Assembly: GCA_944388825.1 (NCBI GenBank)
Contig: CALXKG010000202.1
Coordinates: forward strand, 1 to 12,195
Length of the DNA: 12,195 nt
Direction of reading: 5' to 3'
Origin: an uncultured Clostridia bacterium
GTDB lineage: Bacteria; Bacillota; Clostridia; Oscillospirales; Ruminococcaceae
Each line of letters begins with the position of its first letter. The stretch's first letter is position 1. The notes below the pieces were generated by a model. That model did no database searches and had not been told where the DNA came from. It saw only the letters and a program-made list of their open reading frames with translations. The position numbers and the translations under genes are program-made. Shown here piece by piece: positions 6,902 to 12,195 of the stretch.

Positions 6902-6964
6902 ATTATAACACAGGCGGAAGCCGAAAACTACCAAAATCCGGAGGTATTTTTGTTGATATCCGGA
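6902..6964 (-). promoter_or_regulatory. Promoter and probable activator site of lipoprotein copy 1
   Basis: -10 TATAAT at 6907-6902. At the -35 position the sequence is TAGTTT, a poor match. Further upstream are two TCCGGA boxes in the same orientation, at 6942-6937 and 6964-6959, with 22 bp between starts, i.e. about two helical turns. The same boxes occur at exactly the same distances from the -10 of the second lipoprotein gene. A weak -35 with direct repeats touching it suggests a class II activator (AraC/YesN-like regulators bind this way; inference). Confidence 0.75.
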
Positions 6965-6975
6965 CATCTTTCCGG

Positions 6976-7010
6976 CAAAAAAGCCCGCGGGGGCGTTTCC
7001 CGCGGGCTTT
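6976..7010 (-). terminator. Intrinsic terminator of lipoprotein copy 2
   Basis: 11-bp perfect stem (AAGCCCGCGGG / CCCGCGGGCTT) with a 7-nt loop, followed on the minus strand by TTTTTT and G. It starts 36 nt after the stop of the second lipoprotein gene. It ends 12 nt short of the distal TCCGGA box of the downstream promoter, so the two genes are transcribed separately. Confidence 0.9.
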
Positions 7011-7045
7011 CCGGCTGTCTGATAAACTTGTCCTGCAAATCCGGG

Positions 7046-8641
7046 TTACTCGCCCTGTTCGGCGAGCCAGGCGTTCAGCTGCGCCTGTTTTTCCTCCATG
7101 ATCGCCTGCAGGCCGGCGGCGTAGAGGGCCTCGTTCATCGCAGCGATCCCCTCTTCGATGTCGGTCGAGCCGGTGAACAGGTCGTTGTCATACTGGTCGA
7201 AGGCAGAGGTGCAGGCGGCCAGCTCGTTGACGACCGGCGTCGAGTCAAAGTTGAAGCCGAACGCCTTGGAACGGAGGAGGGAGCTGTTGAACGCATCGTA
7301 CTGTTCCCAGATATCCGGGTCGTTGCCTTCCCAGGCGTGGCCGGCGAACTGGTTGGGGTAGGAGTAGCCGAAATCCTGATGGTAGGAGACGGTGGTGGCG
7401 TCGACCCCTTCGGGATAGGCGGCAAGCCCGTCTTCGTTCTCGACCCAGTCGACCCCTTCGATGCCCCAGTTGATCAGGTCTTCAAATTCCCGGCTCTGGA
7501 ACGCCCAGTTGTAGAAGGCGGCCGCCTTGACCGGGTCTTCGGAAGCGTTGGCCAGCATATACAGCGCCGCGTTGACCGAGAAGGAAGAAGTCACCACGAC
7601 ATCGGAAGCCGGGATCGCGTAGACCTCATAGCCCGACTGGGACTCCGCCTCGACGTCCGCGTTGGGCTTGATCCGGGTGAAATAGCCAAACGTGTTGCCC
7701 GCCTTGACCAGGATCGTGCCCCAGTCGGTGGTCGTCGCGGCGTCGGCCGACAGGTAGCCCGCCAGGAACCATTCCCGCGCCAGTTCGCAGAGGAACTTGA
7801 AGTTCTCGGTCTCAAAGTAGTTGATGACCTCGGTGCTCTGGCCGAAATCGTCCAGCATACCGAAGTTGTTGCCCAGGCAGTCGGCGAGGTCGACCGCAAA
7901 GGACGCCGGGGTGGACGGGCCGCCCAGGACCAGCATATCCGGGTAGGCGGCCTTGACGGCGGCAAACAGCTCGGTAAACTTGTCGTAGCTTGTATAATCG
8001 CTGATGGTGACGTTAAAATCGTCCGGGCTGAAGCCCAGCTCGTCCATAATATCCTTGCGGCAGATCAGGCCGGGCTGGTAGCCCCGCTCCTTCATCTGGG
8101 TAAAGCCGATCAGGAAGTCGCCGACATAGCCTGCGTTGATATCGTCGCCCAGCGTCTCGACGACGTCGGGGACATACTGCAGGTACGGGGTCCAGTCGCG
8201 GACATAGCCGGACTCGATATAGGTGCCGAAGCTGTCCGACCCGCCGATGAACAGGTCGAGCGGCTCGTTGGACGCAAGCGACATCGACAGCGTCTGCGCC
8301 CAGGTGCCGCCGGTCATCGGGATCAGGTCGACGTTCATGTTCATCTCTTTCAGGGCAAGCTCGTTGACCGCGGCTTCGACCGCCTCCTGCCCGCCCTGCT
8401 CCGCGCCGACCAGGTACTGGAAGTGGACGGTGTAGGGATCTTCGTCAAAGTTCGGGGTATAGCCGGCTTCGGAGGATCCCGCCTGTTCGGCGCCGGAAGC
8501 AGACGCGTCCGCCGCTTCCGAAGAGCCGGCAGAGGCGGGTTCGCCGGAAGCAGACGAAGATTCGCCGCCGTCCGCGCAGGAACCGAGCGACGCAGCCATC
8601 AGCAGGGCCGCCAGCAGGCTGAAAATTCTTCTCTTGTTCAC
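7046..8641 (-). CDS. ABC transporter substrate-binding lipoprotein (LplA/DUF3502-like), copy 2
   Basis: Lipid-anchored solute-binding protein, 531 residues, clearly paralogous to the downstream gene over its full length (shared GYTPNFDE-PYTV, KEMNMNV-LIP, MKERGYQ-GLICRKDIMDELG, ANASEDPVKAAAFYNW, HAWEGNDPD-WEQY). Signal peptide NKRRIFSLLAALLMAASLGSC with lipobox LGSC (Cys22), then a Ser/Ala/Gly/Glu-rich linker of about 40 residues. I chose the GTG at 8641. It aligns with the start of the paralog, gives a signal peptide of normal length and has AGAAAGGA upstream. An in-frame ATG at 8665 would add eight residues but lacks a Shine-Dalgarno. Residues differ from copy 1 in many places inside the body, so the two may bind different ligands. 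No transporter membrane parts are nearby. It is divergent from the HAD operon. Confidence 0.92.
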   Translation of the reverse strand: MNKRRIFSLLAALLMAASLGSCADGGESSSASGEPASAGSSEAADASASGAEQAGSSEAGYTPNFDEDPYTVHFQYLVGAEQGGQEAVEAAVNELALKEMNMNVDLIPMTGGTWAQTLSMSLASNEPLDLFIGGSDSFGTYIESGYVRDWTPYLQYVPDVVETLGDDINAGYVGDFLIGFTQMKERGYQPGLICRKDIMDELGFSPDDFNVTISDYTSYDKFTELFAAVKAAYPDMLVLGGPSTPASFAVDLADCLGNNFGMLDDFGQSTEVINYFETENFKFLCELAREWFLAGYLSADAATTTDWGTILVKAGNTFGYFTRIKPNADVEAESQSGYEVYAIPASDVVVTSSFSVNAALYMLANASEDPVKAAAFYNWAFQSREFEDLINWGIEGVDWVENEDGLAAYPEGVDATTVSYHQDFGYSYPNQFAGHAWEGNDPDIWEQYDAFNSSLLRSKAFGFNFDSTPVVNELAACTSAFDQYDNDLFTGSTDIEEGIAAMNEALYAAGLQAIMEEKQAQLNAWLAEQGE

Positions 8642-8701
8642 AATCAACCATTCCTTTCTGTCCATGGCCAGTTCAGTATATCGTTCTACTGGCCGCAGAC
8701 C

Positions 8702-8764
8702 ATTATAGCAGAAAGTTTTCCGGCTTTCTATCAAAATCCGGAGGTCTTACTTTCGATTTCCGGA
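8702..8764 (-). promoter_or_regulatory. Promoter and probable activator site of lipoprotein copy 2
   Basis: -10 TATAAT at 8707-8702 with TAGAAA at the -35 place (weak). TCCGGA boxes on the minus strand lie at 8742-8737 and 8764-8759, 22 bp apart, the same spacing and distance to the -10 as in copy 1. Flanking letters are also shared (ATGTCCGGA distal; CCTCCGGATTTTG proximal). The leader further contains an inverted repeat GGCCAGT/ACTGGCC (8666-8672, 8688-8694). Confidence 0.75.
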
Positions 8765-8793
8765 CATGTATCAGAAACGCCCCGGCTCTGCCC

Positions 8794-8828
8794 GCCCTGC
8801 GGGCAGGGGGATTTCCGGCCCGCAGGGC
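8794..8828. repeat. Inverted repeat between the divergent genes
   Basis: Perfect 11-bp arms GCCCTGCGGGC (8794-8804) and GCCCGCAGGGC (8818-8828) with a 13-nt spacer. Each arm is itself nearly self-complementary. No T-run on either side, so it is not a normal terminator. It lies between the activator boxes of the lipoprotein gene and the promoter of the HAD operon. Confidence 0.5.
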
Positions 8829-8867
8829 CTGGAAAGGAAAGATGGTATTCCCCTCCCCCGCGGTTTA

Positions 8868-8876
8868 TGCTATAAT
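8868..8876 (+). promoter_or_regulatory. Extended -10 promoter of the HAD-to-dnaE operon
   Basis: TG at 8868-8869 followed by one base and a perfect TATAAT (8871-8876) forms an extended -10 element. At the -35 position (8848-8853) only TTCCCC is seen, so the extended -10 probably carries the promoter. The start near 8883 gives a leader of under 40 nt before the HAD start codon. Confidence 0.7.
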
Positions 8877-8919
8877 AGAAGCTGAAAAAAGACTACACCG
8901 CTCCCGCAGGAGGTATTCC

Positions 8920-9609
8920 ATGGACAGACTCCCCCTCACCCCTTACCCTTCCCTCTCCCTGCCGGCGGGGACAGAAGCCGTATTCCTCGACCTGGACGGG
9001 ACGCTCCTCGACTCGATGGGCGTCTGGACCGAGATTGACCGGCAGTTCCTCGCCAAAAGAGGGCTTGAGATCCCGCCCGACTATCTGGAGGCGATCGTCC
9101 CCCTCTCTTTCCGGGACACCGCCCTCTATACCATCCGGCGGTTCCATTTAAATGAAACGCCCGAAGCGCTGATGCGGGAATGGCACGGGATGGCGCTGGA
9201 AGCCTACCGCGACTGGGTGCCCTTAAAGGCGGAGGCAAAAGGGCTGGTGGACTGGCTCAGCGGGAAGGGGTACCGGCTGGCGGCCGCCACCGCCTCGACG
9301 CCGGAGCTGGCGCTTCCCTGCCTGACCCGGCTGGGGATGCTGGATAGGCTCGAGATGGTCATCTCGACCGAAAACGTCTATATCGGCAAAAACGAACCGG
9401 CCTTCTGGGAAGTGGCGGCGGAAAAGATGGGGCTGCCGCCCGGCAGATGCGCCCACTTTGACGACGCGGCGGCGGGCCTCCTGGCCGCGAAAGCGGCGGG
9501 ACTTTACACCGTCGCCGTCTTCGACCGGTTCGGCGACCGGCCGGAAAAGCTCGCGGCCGCGGACGCTCTCACCACCCTCGACCCCAAAGACCGGGAGGCG
9601 CTTCGATGA
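8920..9609 (+). CDS. HAD-superfamily hydrolase (beta-phosphoglucomutase/phosphatase-like)
   Basis: Cytoplasmic HAD hydrolase of 229 residues, typical for subfamily I with a helical cap. Motif I is FLDLDGTLLDS with nucleophile Asp24 and acid/base Asp26. The alpha-helical cap spans about 32-103, motif II is ATAST (123-127), motif III Lys157 sits in GKNEP, and motif IV Asp181-Asp182 sits in HFDDAAAGLLAAKAAG. The substrate cannot be fixed; sugar phosphates are common for this class. An open frame extends upstream to 8842, but ATG 8920 has GCAGGAGG at 6-nt spacing and the earlier part covers the promoter. It is the first gene of the plus-strand operon; its stop overlaps the start of the flavin reductase gene (ATGATG). 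Confidence 0.9.
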   Translation: MDRLPLTPYPSLSLPAGTEAVFLDLDGTLLDSMGVWTEIDRQFLAKRGLEIPPDYLEAIVPLSFRDTALYTIRRFHLNETPEALMREWHGMALEAYRDWVPLKAEAKGLVDWLSGKGYRLAAATASTPELALPCLTRLGMLDRLEMVISTENVYIGKNEPAFWEVAAEKMGLPPGRCAHFDDAAAGLLAAKAAGLYTVAVFDRFGDRPEKLAAADALTTLDPKDREALR

Positions 9610-10241
9610 TGCGGCAGATCGCGCCGGGGGCGCTCCTCTCCCCCGTCCCGGCGGTGCTGGTCAGCTGCGGGACAATGGAAAAGCCCAACCTGTTGACCGT
9701 CGCCTGGGCCGGGACCGTCTGCACCAGGCCGCCGATGGTCTCCATCTCCATCCGGCCGGAGCGGTTCTCCTACCCGCTCATCCGGGAGTCGGGGGAATTT
9801 GTCTTAAACCTCCCGCCCGCCAGGCTCGTCCGGGCGGTCGACCTCTGCGGGGTAAGATCGGGGCGGGACGGGGACAAGTTCGCGCTCTCCGGCCTCCACC
9901 CGGCGGAAGCGGCGGGCGTCGGCGTCCCCGGGGTGGCGGAATGCCCGGTGCGGTTTGGCTGCAAGGTGCGGCAGGTCATACCGCTCGGCAGCCACGACCT
10001 TTTCCTCGCCGAGATCGTCTCAATTGAAGCGGAGGAAAGGCTTTTTGACGAAAAGGGGCGGCTCTGCCTGGAAAAGATGGGGCTTCTCGCCTACGCCCAC
10101 GGGGAATACTTCTCCCTCGGGGAGAAGGCAGGCTCCTTCGGGTTCTCGGTGCGGAAAAAGCCGCTGCCGCCCCGCAAGGCGGCCCCCCGCCCGGGAAGCC
10201 GCCGGAAACGCCCCATCCAGAAAGGAAGCAGAAAACCATGA
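9606..10241 (+). CDS. Flavin reductase-like protein (FMN-binding split barrel)
   Basis: 211 residues. The core resembles the flavin reductase-like domain (FMN-binding split barrel). It starts APGALLSPVPAVLVSCGT, then NLLTVAWAGTVCTRPPMVSISIRPERFSYPLIRESGEFVLNLP, which holds the usual flavin-contacting segment, and later FLAEIVSIEAEERLFDEKGRL and a GEYFSLGE end of the core. Such proteins bind FMN and serve as reductases or as flavoproteins of unknown role; no substrate is evident. An odd feature is a strongly basic Pro/Arg/Lys tail of about 30 residues (from about 180) after the core. The start at 9606 overlaps the HAD stop and has GGGAGG 7 nt upstream. The stop overlaps the thioesterase start by ATGA, so translation is coupled. 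Confidence 0.88.
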   Translation: MMRQIAPGALLSPVPAVLVSCGTMEKPNLLTVAWAGTVCTRPPMVSISIRPERFSYPLIRESGEFVLNLPPARLVRAVDLCGVRSGRDGDKFALSGLHPAEAAGVGVPGVAECPVRFGCKVRQVIPLGSHDLFLAEIVSIEAEERLFDEKGRLCLEKMGLLAYAHGEYFSLGEKAGSFGFSVRKKPLPPRKAAPRPGSRRKRPIQKGSRKP

Positions 10242-10696
10242 AAACGCCCGTTTACCCCACTTTCCCGGAAGGCTCCCCCGCCCGCACCCCGGCCTACATC
10301 GACGTCCGGTACGCCGAGACCGACCAGATGGGGATCGCCCACCACTCGGTATACGCCGTCTGGTTCGAGCAGGCCCGTACCGAACTGATCGCCCGGCTCG
10401 GCCGGCACTACCGCGACCTGGAAAAGGCGGGGCTGCTGCTGCCGCTGGCGGAACTGGGCTGCAAATACTATAAGCCGGCGCTGTATGAAGACCGGCTGGA
10501 AATTTACACCCACGTTTCCAGGCTGACTGCCGCCCAGCTGGAATTTGCCTATGAGGTGGTGCGGGACGGGGCGCTGATCGCCGAAGGGTTTACCCGCCAC
10601 GGCTGTACCGGCAAGGACCTCCGCCCGATCAATATCAAAAAGAAGTTCCCGGACGTGTATGCCGCGATGGCGGCGCTGCGCCCCGCGGGCGAATGA
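10238..10696 (+). CDS. Acyl-CoA thioesterase, YbgC/4-hydroxybenzoyl-CoA thioesterase family (hotdog fold)
   Basis: 152 residues, the family length. The segment VRYAETDQMGIAHHSVYAVWFEQAR (23-47) carries the hotdog thioesterase signature, with the catalytic-type Asp29, Gly32 and His/Ser region, and Glu44 at the start of the long central helix. The following strands (CKYYKPALYEDRLEIYTHV, QLEFAYEVVRDGALIAEGFTRHGCTG) match the hotdog sheet. It likely hydrolyses acyl-CoA thioesters in the cytoplasm; the true acyl substrate is unknown. The ATG overlaps the previous stop (ATGA), and AAAGGAAG precedes it at good spacing. The next gene starts 34 nt downstream. Confidence 0.92.
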   Translation: MKTPVYPTFPEGSPARTPAYIDVRYAETDQMGIAHHSVYAVWFEQARTELIARLGRHYRDLEKAGLLLPLAELGCKYYKPALYEDRLEIYTHVSRLTAAQLEFAYEVVRDGALIAEGFTRHGCTGKDLRPINIKKKFPDVYAAMAALRPAGE

Positions 10697-10706
10697 AGCG
10701 CTTCAT
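10693..10706. repeat. 14-bp perfect palindrome at the thioesterase stop
   Basis: ATGAAGCGCTTCAT overlaps the thioesterase stop codon (TGA 10694-10696) and lies 24 nt before the agmatine deiminase start. No promoter is clear next to it. It may be chance or a small operator/hairpin. Confidence 0.3.
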
Positions 10707-10730
10707 ACTATAAGAAAAGGATGATATACG

Positions 10731-11891
10731 ATGCAGATTCTCCACACCCTCCCCAAAGACGACGGCTTCCGGATGCCGGCCGAATTCGAGCCCCACGAAG
10801 GCTGCTTCCTCATCTGGCCGGAACGGGCCGACTCCTGGGCCGGCGGGGGATACGCCGCCCGCAAGGCCTTTGGCAGGGTGATCGAGGCGATCGCCCGGTG
10901 GGAAAAGGTGACCGTCTTCGCCTCCTGCGGGCAGTATGAAAACGCCAGGGCCTCCCTGCCGCCGCAGGTGCGGGTGGCCGAAATGTCCACCGACGACGCC
11001 TGGGCGCGGGACGTCTCGCCGGTCATCGTCAAAAATAAGGACGGGGTGATCCGCGGGATCGACTGGGGGTTCAACGCCTGGGGCGGGCTGTACGACGGGC
11101 TCTATTTCCCCTGGGACAAGGACAACCACGCCGCCCGCAAGGCCTGCGACCTGCTGGACATCGATTGCTACGACCGCCGGGACTTTATCCTGGAGGGCGG
11201 GTCGATCCATTCGGACGGGGAAGGGACGGTCCTGGTCACCGAGGAATGCCTCCTCTCCCCCGGCCGCAACCCGCGGTATACCAAAGCGGAGATCGAGAAA
11301 GTCCTAAAAGATAACCTCGGGGCGGAGAAGGTGCTCTGGCTCCCCTTCGGCATCTGGGGGGACGAGACCAACGGCCACGTCGACAACATCTGCGCCTTTA
11401 CTTCCCCCGGCGAGGTGGTGCTCGCCTGGACCGACGACCAGAGCGACCCGCAGTACGCCCGGAGCAAAGCCGACCTCGACTACCTGTCCGGCGAGACCGA
11501 CGCCATGGGCCGCAAGATCACCGTCCACAAGCTCCCCCTCCCCCGTCCGGTCTATGTGACCGAGGCGGAATGCGCGGCGCTGGAGCCGATGGACGGCGTC
11601 CCGACCCGCAGCCCCGGCGAACGGCTGGCCGCCAGCTATGTCATCTTCTACATCGCAAACGGCGGGATCATCCTGCCGGCCTTCGGCGACCCGGCCGACC
11701 GGCAGGCGGCGGAGATCCTCGCCCGCTGCTTCCCTACCCGGGAGATCGTCCCCATCCCCGCGCGGGATATCCTGACCGGCGGCGGCAACTTCCCCTGTAT
11801 CACCAGCCAGATCCCCCGGAGAGGGGAAGGAGGCGCGCCCTGCGGGGCAAAGAGGCCGGGCTTCCTACTAAAGGCAAAAGGAGGTTTTCCC
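10731..11891 (+). CDS. aguA: Agmatine deiminase, without its own stop codon (in frame with dnaE)
   Basis: Converts agmatine to N-carbamoylputrescine and ammonia (polyamine/arginine catabolism, cytoplasm). The deiminase part is about 362 residues, a full family length. Features visible: MPAEFEPHEGCFLIWPERADSW, DDAWARDVSP (Asp88/Asp94 region), GIDWGFNAWGGLYDGLYFPWD, FILEGGSIHSDGEGT, DETNGHVDN (His216, Asp218), and the catalytic Cys356 in GGGNFPCIT. The family usually has NIHC there, so the residue before Cys is Pro instead of His. ATG 10731 has AAAAGGATG upstream. After the normal C-terminus (CITSQIP, near 11816) no stop follows. The frame continues through 25 linker codons, including the dnaE ribosome binding site, and meets the dnaE ATG exactly in frame. 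In the +1 frame a TAA occurs at 11869-11871, so one base difference would end the gene there. See the findings for fusion versus indel. Confidence 0.9.
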
Positions 11892-12195
11892 ATGTCGTTC
11901 GCCCATCTGCACCTGCACACCGAATATTCCCTGCTGACCGGGGCCTGCCGGTTAAAGGACATCCCCGGCCGGGTCAAAGAGGCGGGGCAGGACGCGGTCG
12001 CCATCACCGACCTCGGCGCGATGTACGGGGTGGTCGACCTCTACAAGCTCTGCAAAAAAGAGGGGGTCAAGCTGATTGTCGGCTGCGAGGTCTATCTCTC
12101 CCCCCGCTCCCGGCGCCAGAAGGATATGCGCCTGGACCACGGCGGGCACCGGCTGGTGCTGCTGTGCGAGAACGAGACCGGCTACCAGAACCTCA
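11892..12195 (+). CDS. dnaE: DNA polymerase III subunit alpha, N-terminal part (runs off the right edge)
   Basis: Start of the replicative/repair polymerase DnaE; 101 codons are in the window. The N-terminus is the PHP domain: MSFAHLHLHTEYSLLTGA, then CRLKDIPGRVKEAGQDAVAITDLGAMYGVVDLYKLCKKEGVKLIVGCEVYLSPRSR, strongly family-typical. In most relatives ITDHG is seen where this protein has ITDLG, so one metal-ligand His of the PHP site is replaced by Leu. The ATG at 11892 is preceded by AAAGGAGG (11877-11884) at 7-nt spacing, so it can start independently. However, it is also in frame with the agmatine deiminase gene upstream, with no stop between. The motifs for the polymerase palm are outside the window. 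Confidence 0.93.
   Translation, partial: MSFAHLHLHTEYSLLTGACRLKDIPGRVKEAGQDAVAITDLGAMYGVVDLYKLCKKEGVKLIVGCEVYLSPRSRRQKDMRLDHGGHRLVLLCENETGYQNL

Noticed and set aside
8794..8828. Inverted repeat read as an intrinsic terminator
   Set aside because: There is no T-run on either strand, and both neighbouring genes start here instead of ending.
6836..8875. A 679-codon plus-strand open frame opposite lipoprotein copy 2
   Set aside because: It is antisense to a well-supported lipoprotein gene, and its protein has no recognisable family features. Long open antisense frames are expected in GC-rich DNA with strong codon bias. The same applies to 5192-6418, 4022-4963 and 1906-2874 on the plus strand.
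9458..10027. Plus-strand open frames 9458-10027 and 9955-10473
   Set aside because: These are shifted frames of the HAD, flavin reductase and thioesterase genes, rich in Arg/Pro/Ala as expected for shadow frames.

Overview
The window looks like chromosomal DNA from a GC-rich, low-G+C-lineage Firmicute, most likely a gut-type Clostridia member (Oscillospiraceae-like). This is an inference from three things: the gene order SRP RNA-dnaX-ebfC-recR known from Bacillus/Clostridia, strong AGGAGG ribosome binding sites, and lipoproteins of the LplA/DUF3502 type. No phage, IS element, CRISPR array or classical mobile element is visible.

Left block (1-3690, all minus strand): an information-processing cluster. 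Reading in the direction of transcription: a strong promoter with an A/T-rich upstream element, an unlisted SRP RNA gene (about 3478-3616), dnaX, ebfC/ybaB, recR, smpB and the 5' half of tmRNA (ssrA), which runs off the left edge. The SRP RNA overlaps the 5' end of the longest dnaX reading frame. That forces the dnaX start downstream, where the only start fitting both the Shine-Dalgarno and the family N-terminus is a rare ATC codon.

Middle block (3767-8770, minus strand): a 12-TM-type MFS transporter with its own promoter, a LacI/CcpA-type operator just downstream of the -10 box, and a terminator; then two tandem paralogous lipoproteins (ABC-type solute-binding proteins), each with its own promoter and terminator. 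No permease or ATPase is present. Both lipoprotein promoters carry the same pair of TCCGGA direct repeats at identical spacing to the -10 box and have poor -35 boxes, which suggests a shared activator.

Right block (8868-12195, plus strand): an apparent operon starting at an extended -10 promoter divergent from the second lipoprotein gene: HAD phosphatase, flavin reductase-like protein and YbgC-type thioesterase (overlapping stops and starts), then agmatine deiminase and the start of dnaE. The agmatine deiminase frame has no stop codon. It continues in frame through the linker and the dnaE Shine-Dalgarno into the DnaE PHP domain, so the sequence as given encodes a deiminase-DNA polymerase read-through. 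This is either a real gene fusion or an indel, and it is the most unusual feature of the window.

Stretches over 300 bases without a gene: none. The longest non-coding intervals are 8642-8919 (divergent promoters), 4973-5209 (MFS promoter, operator, lipoprotein terminator), 6824-7045 (lipoprotein promoter and leader, terminator) and 3617-3799 (SRP promoter, MFS terminator); all are described below.
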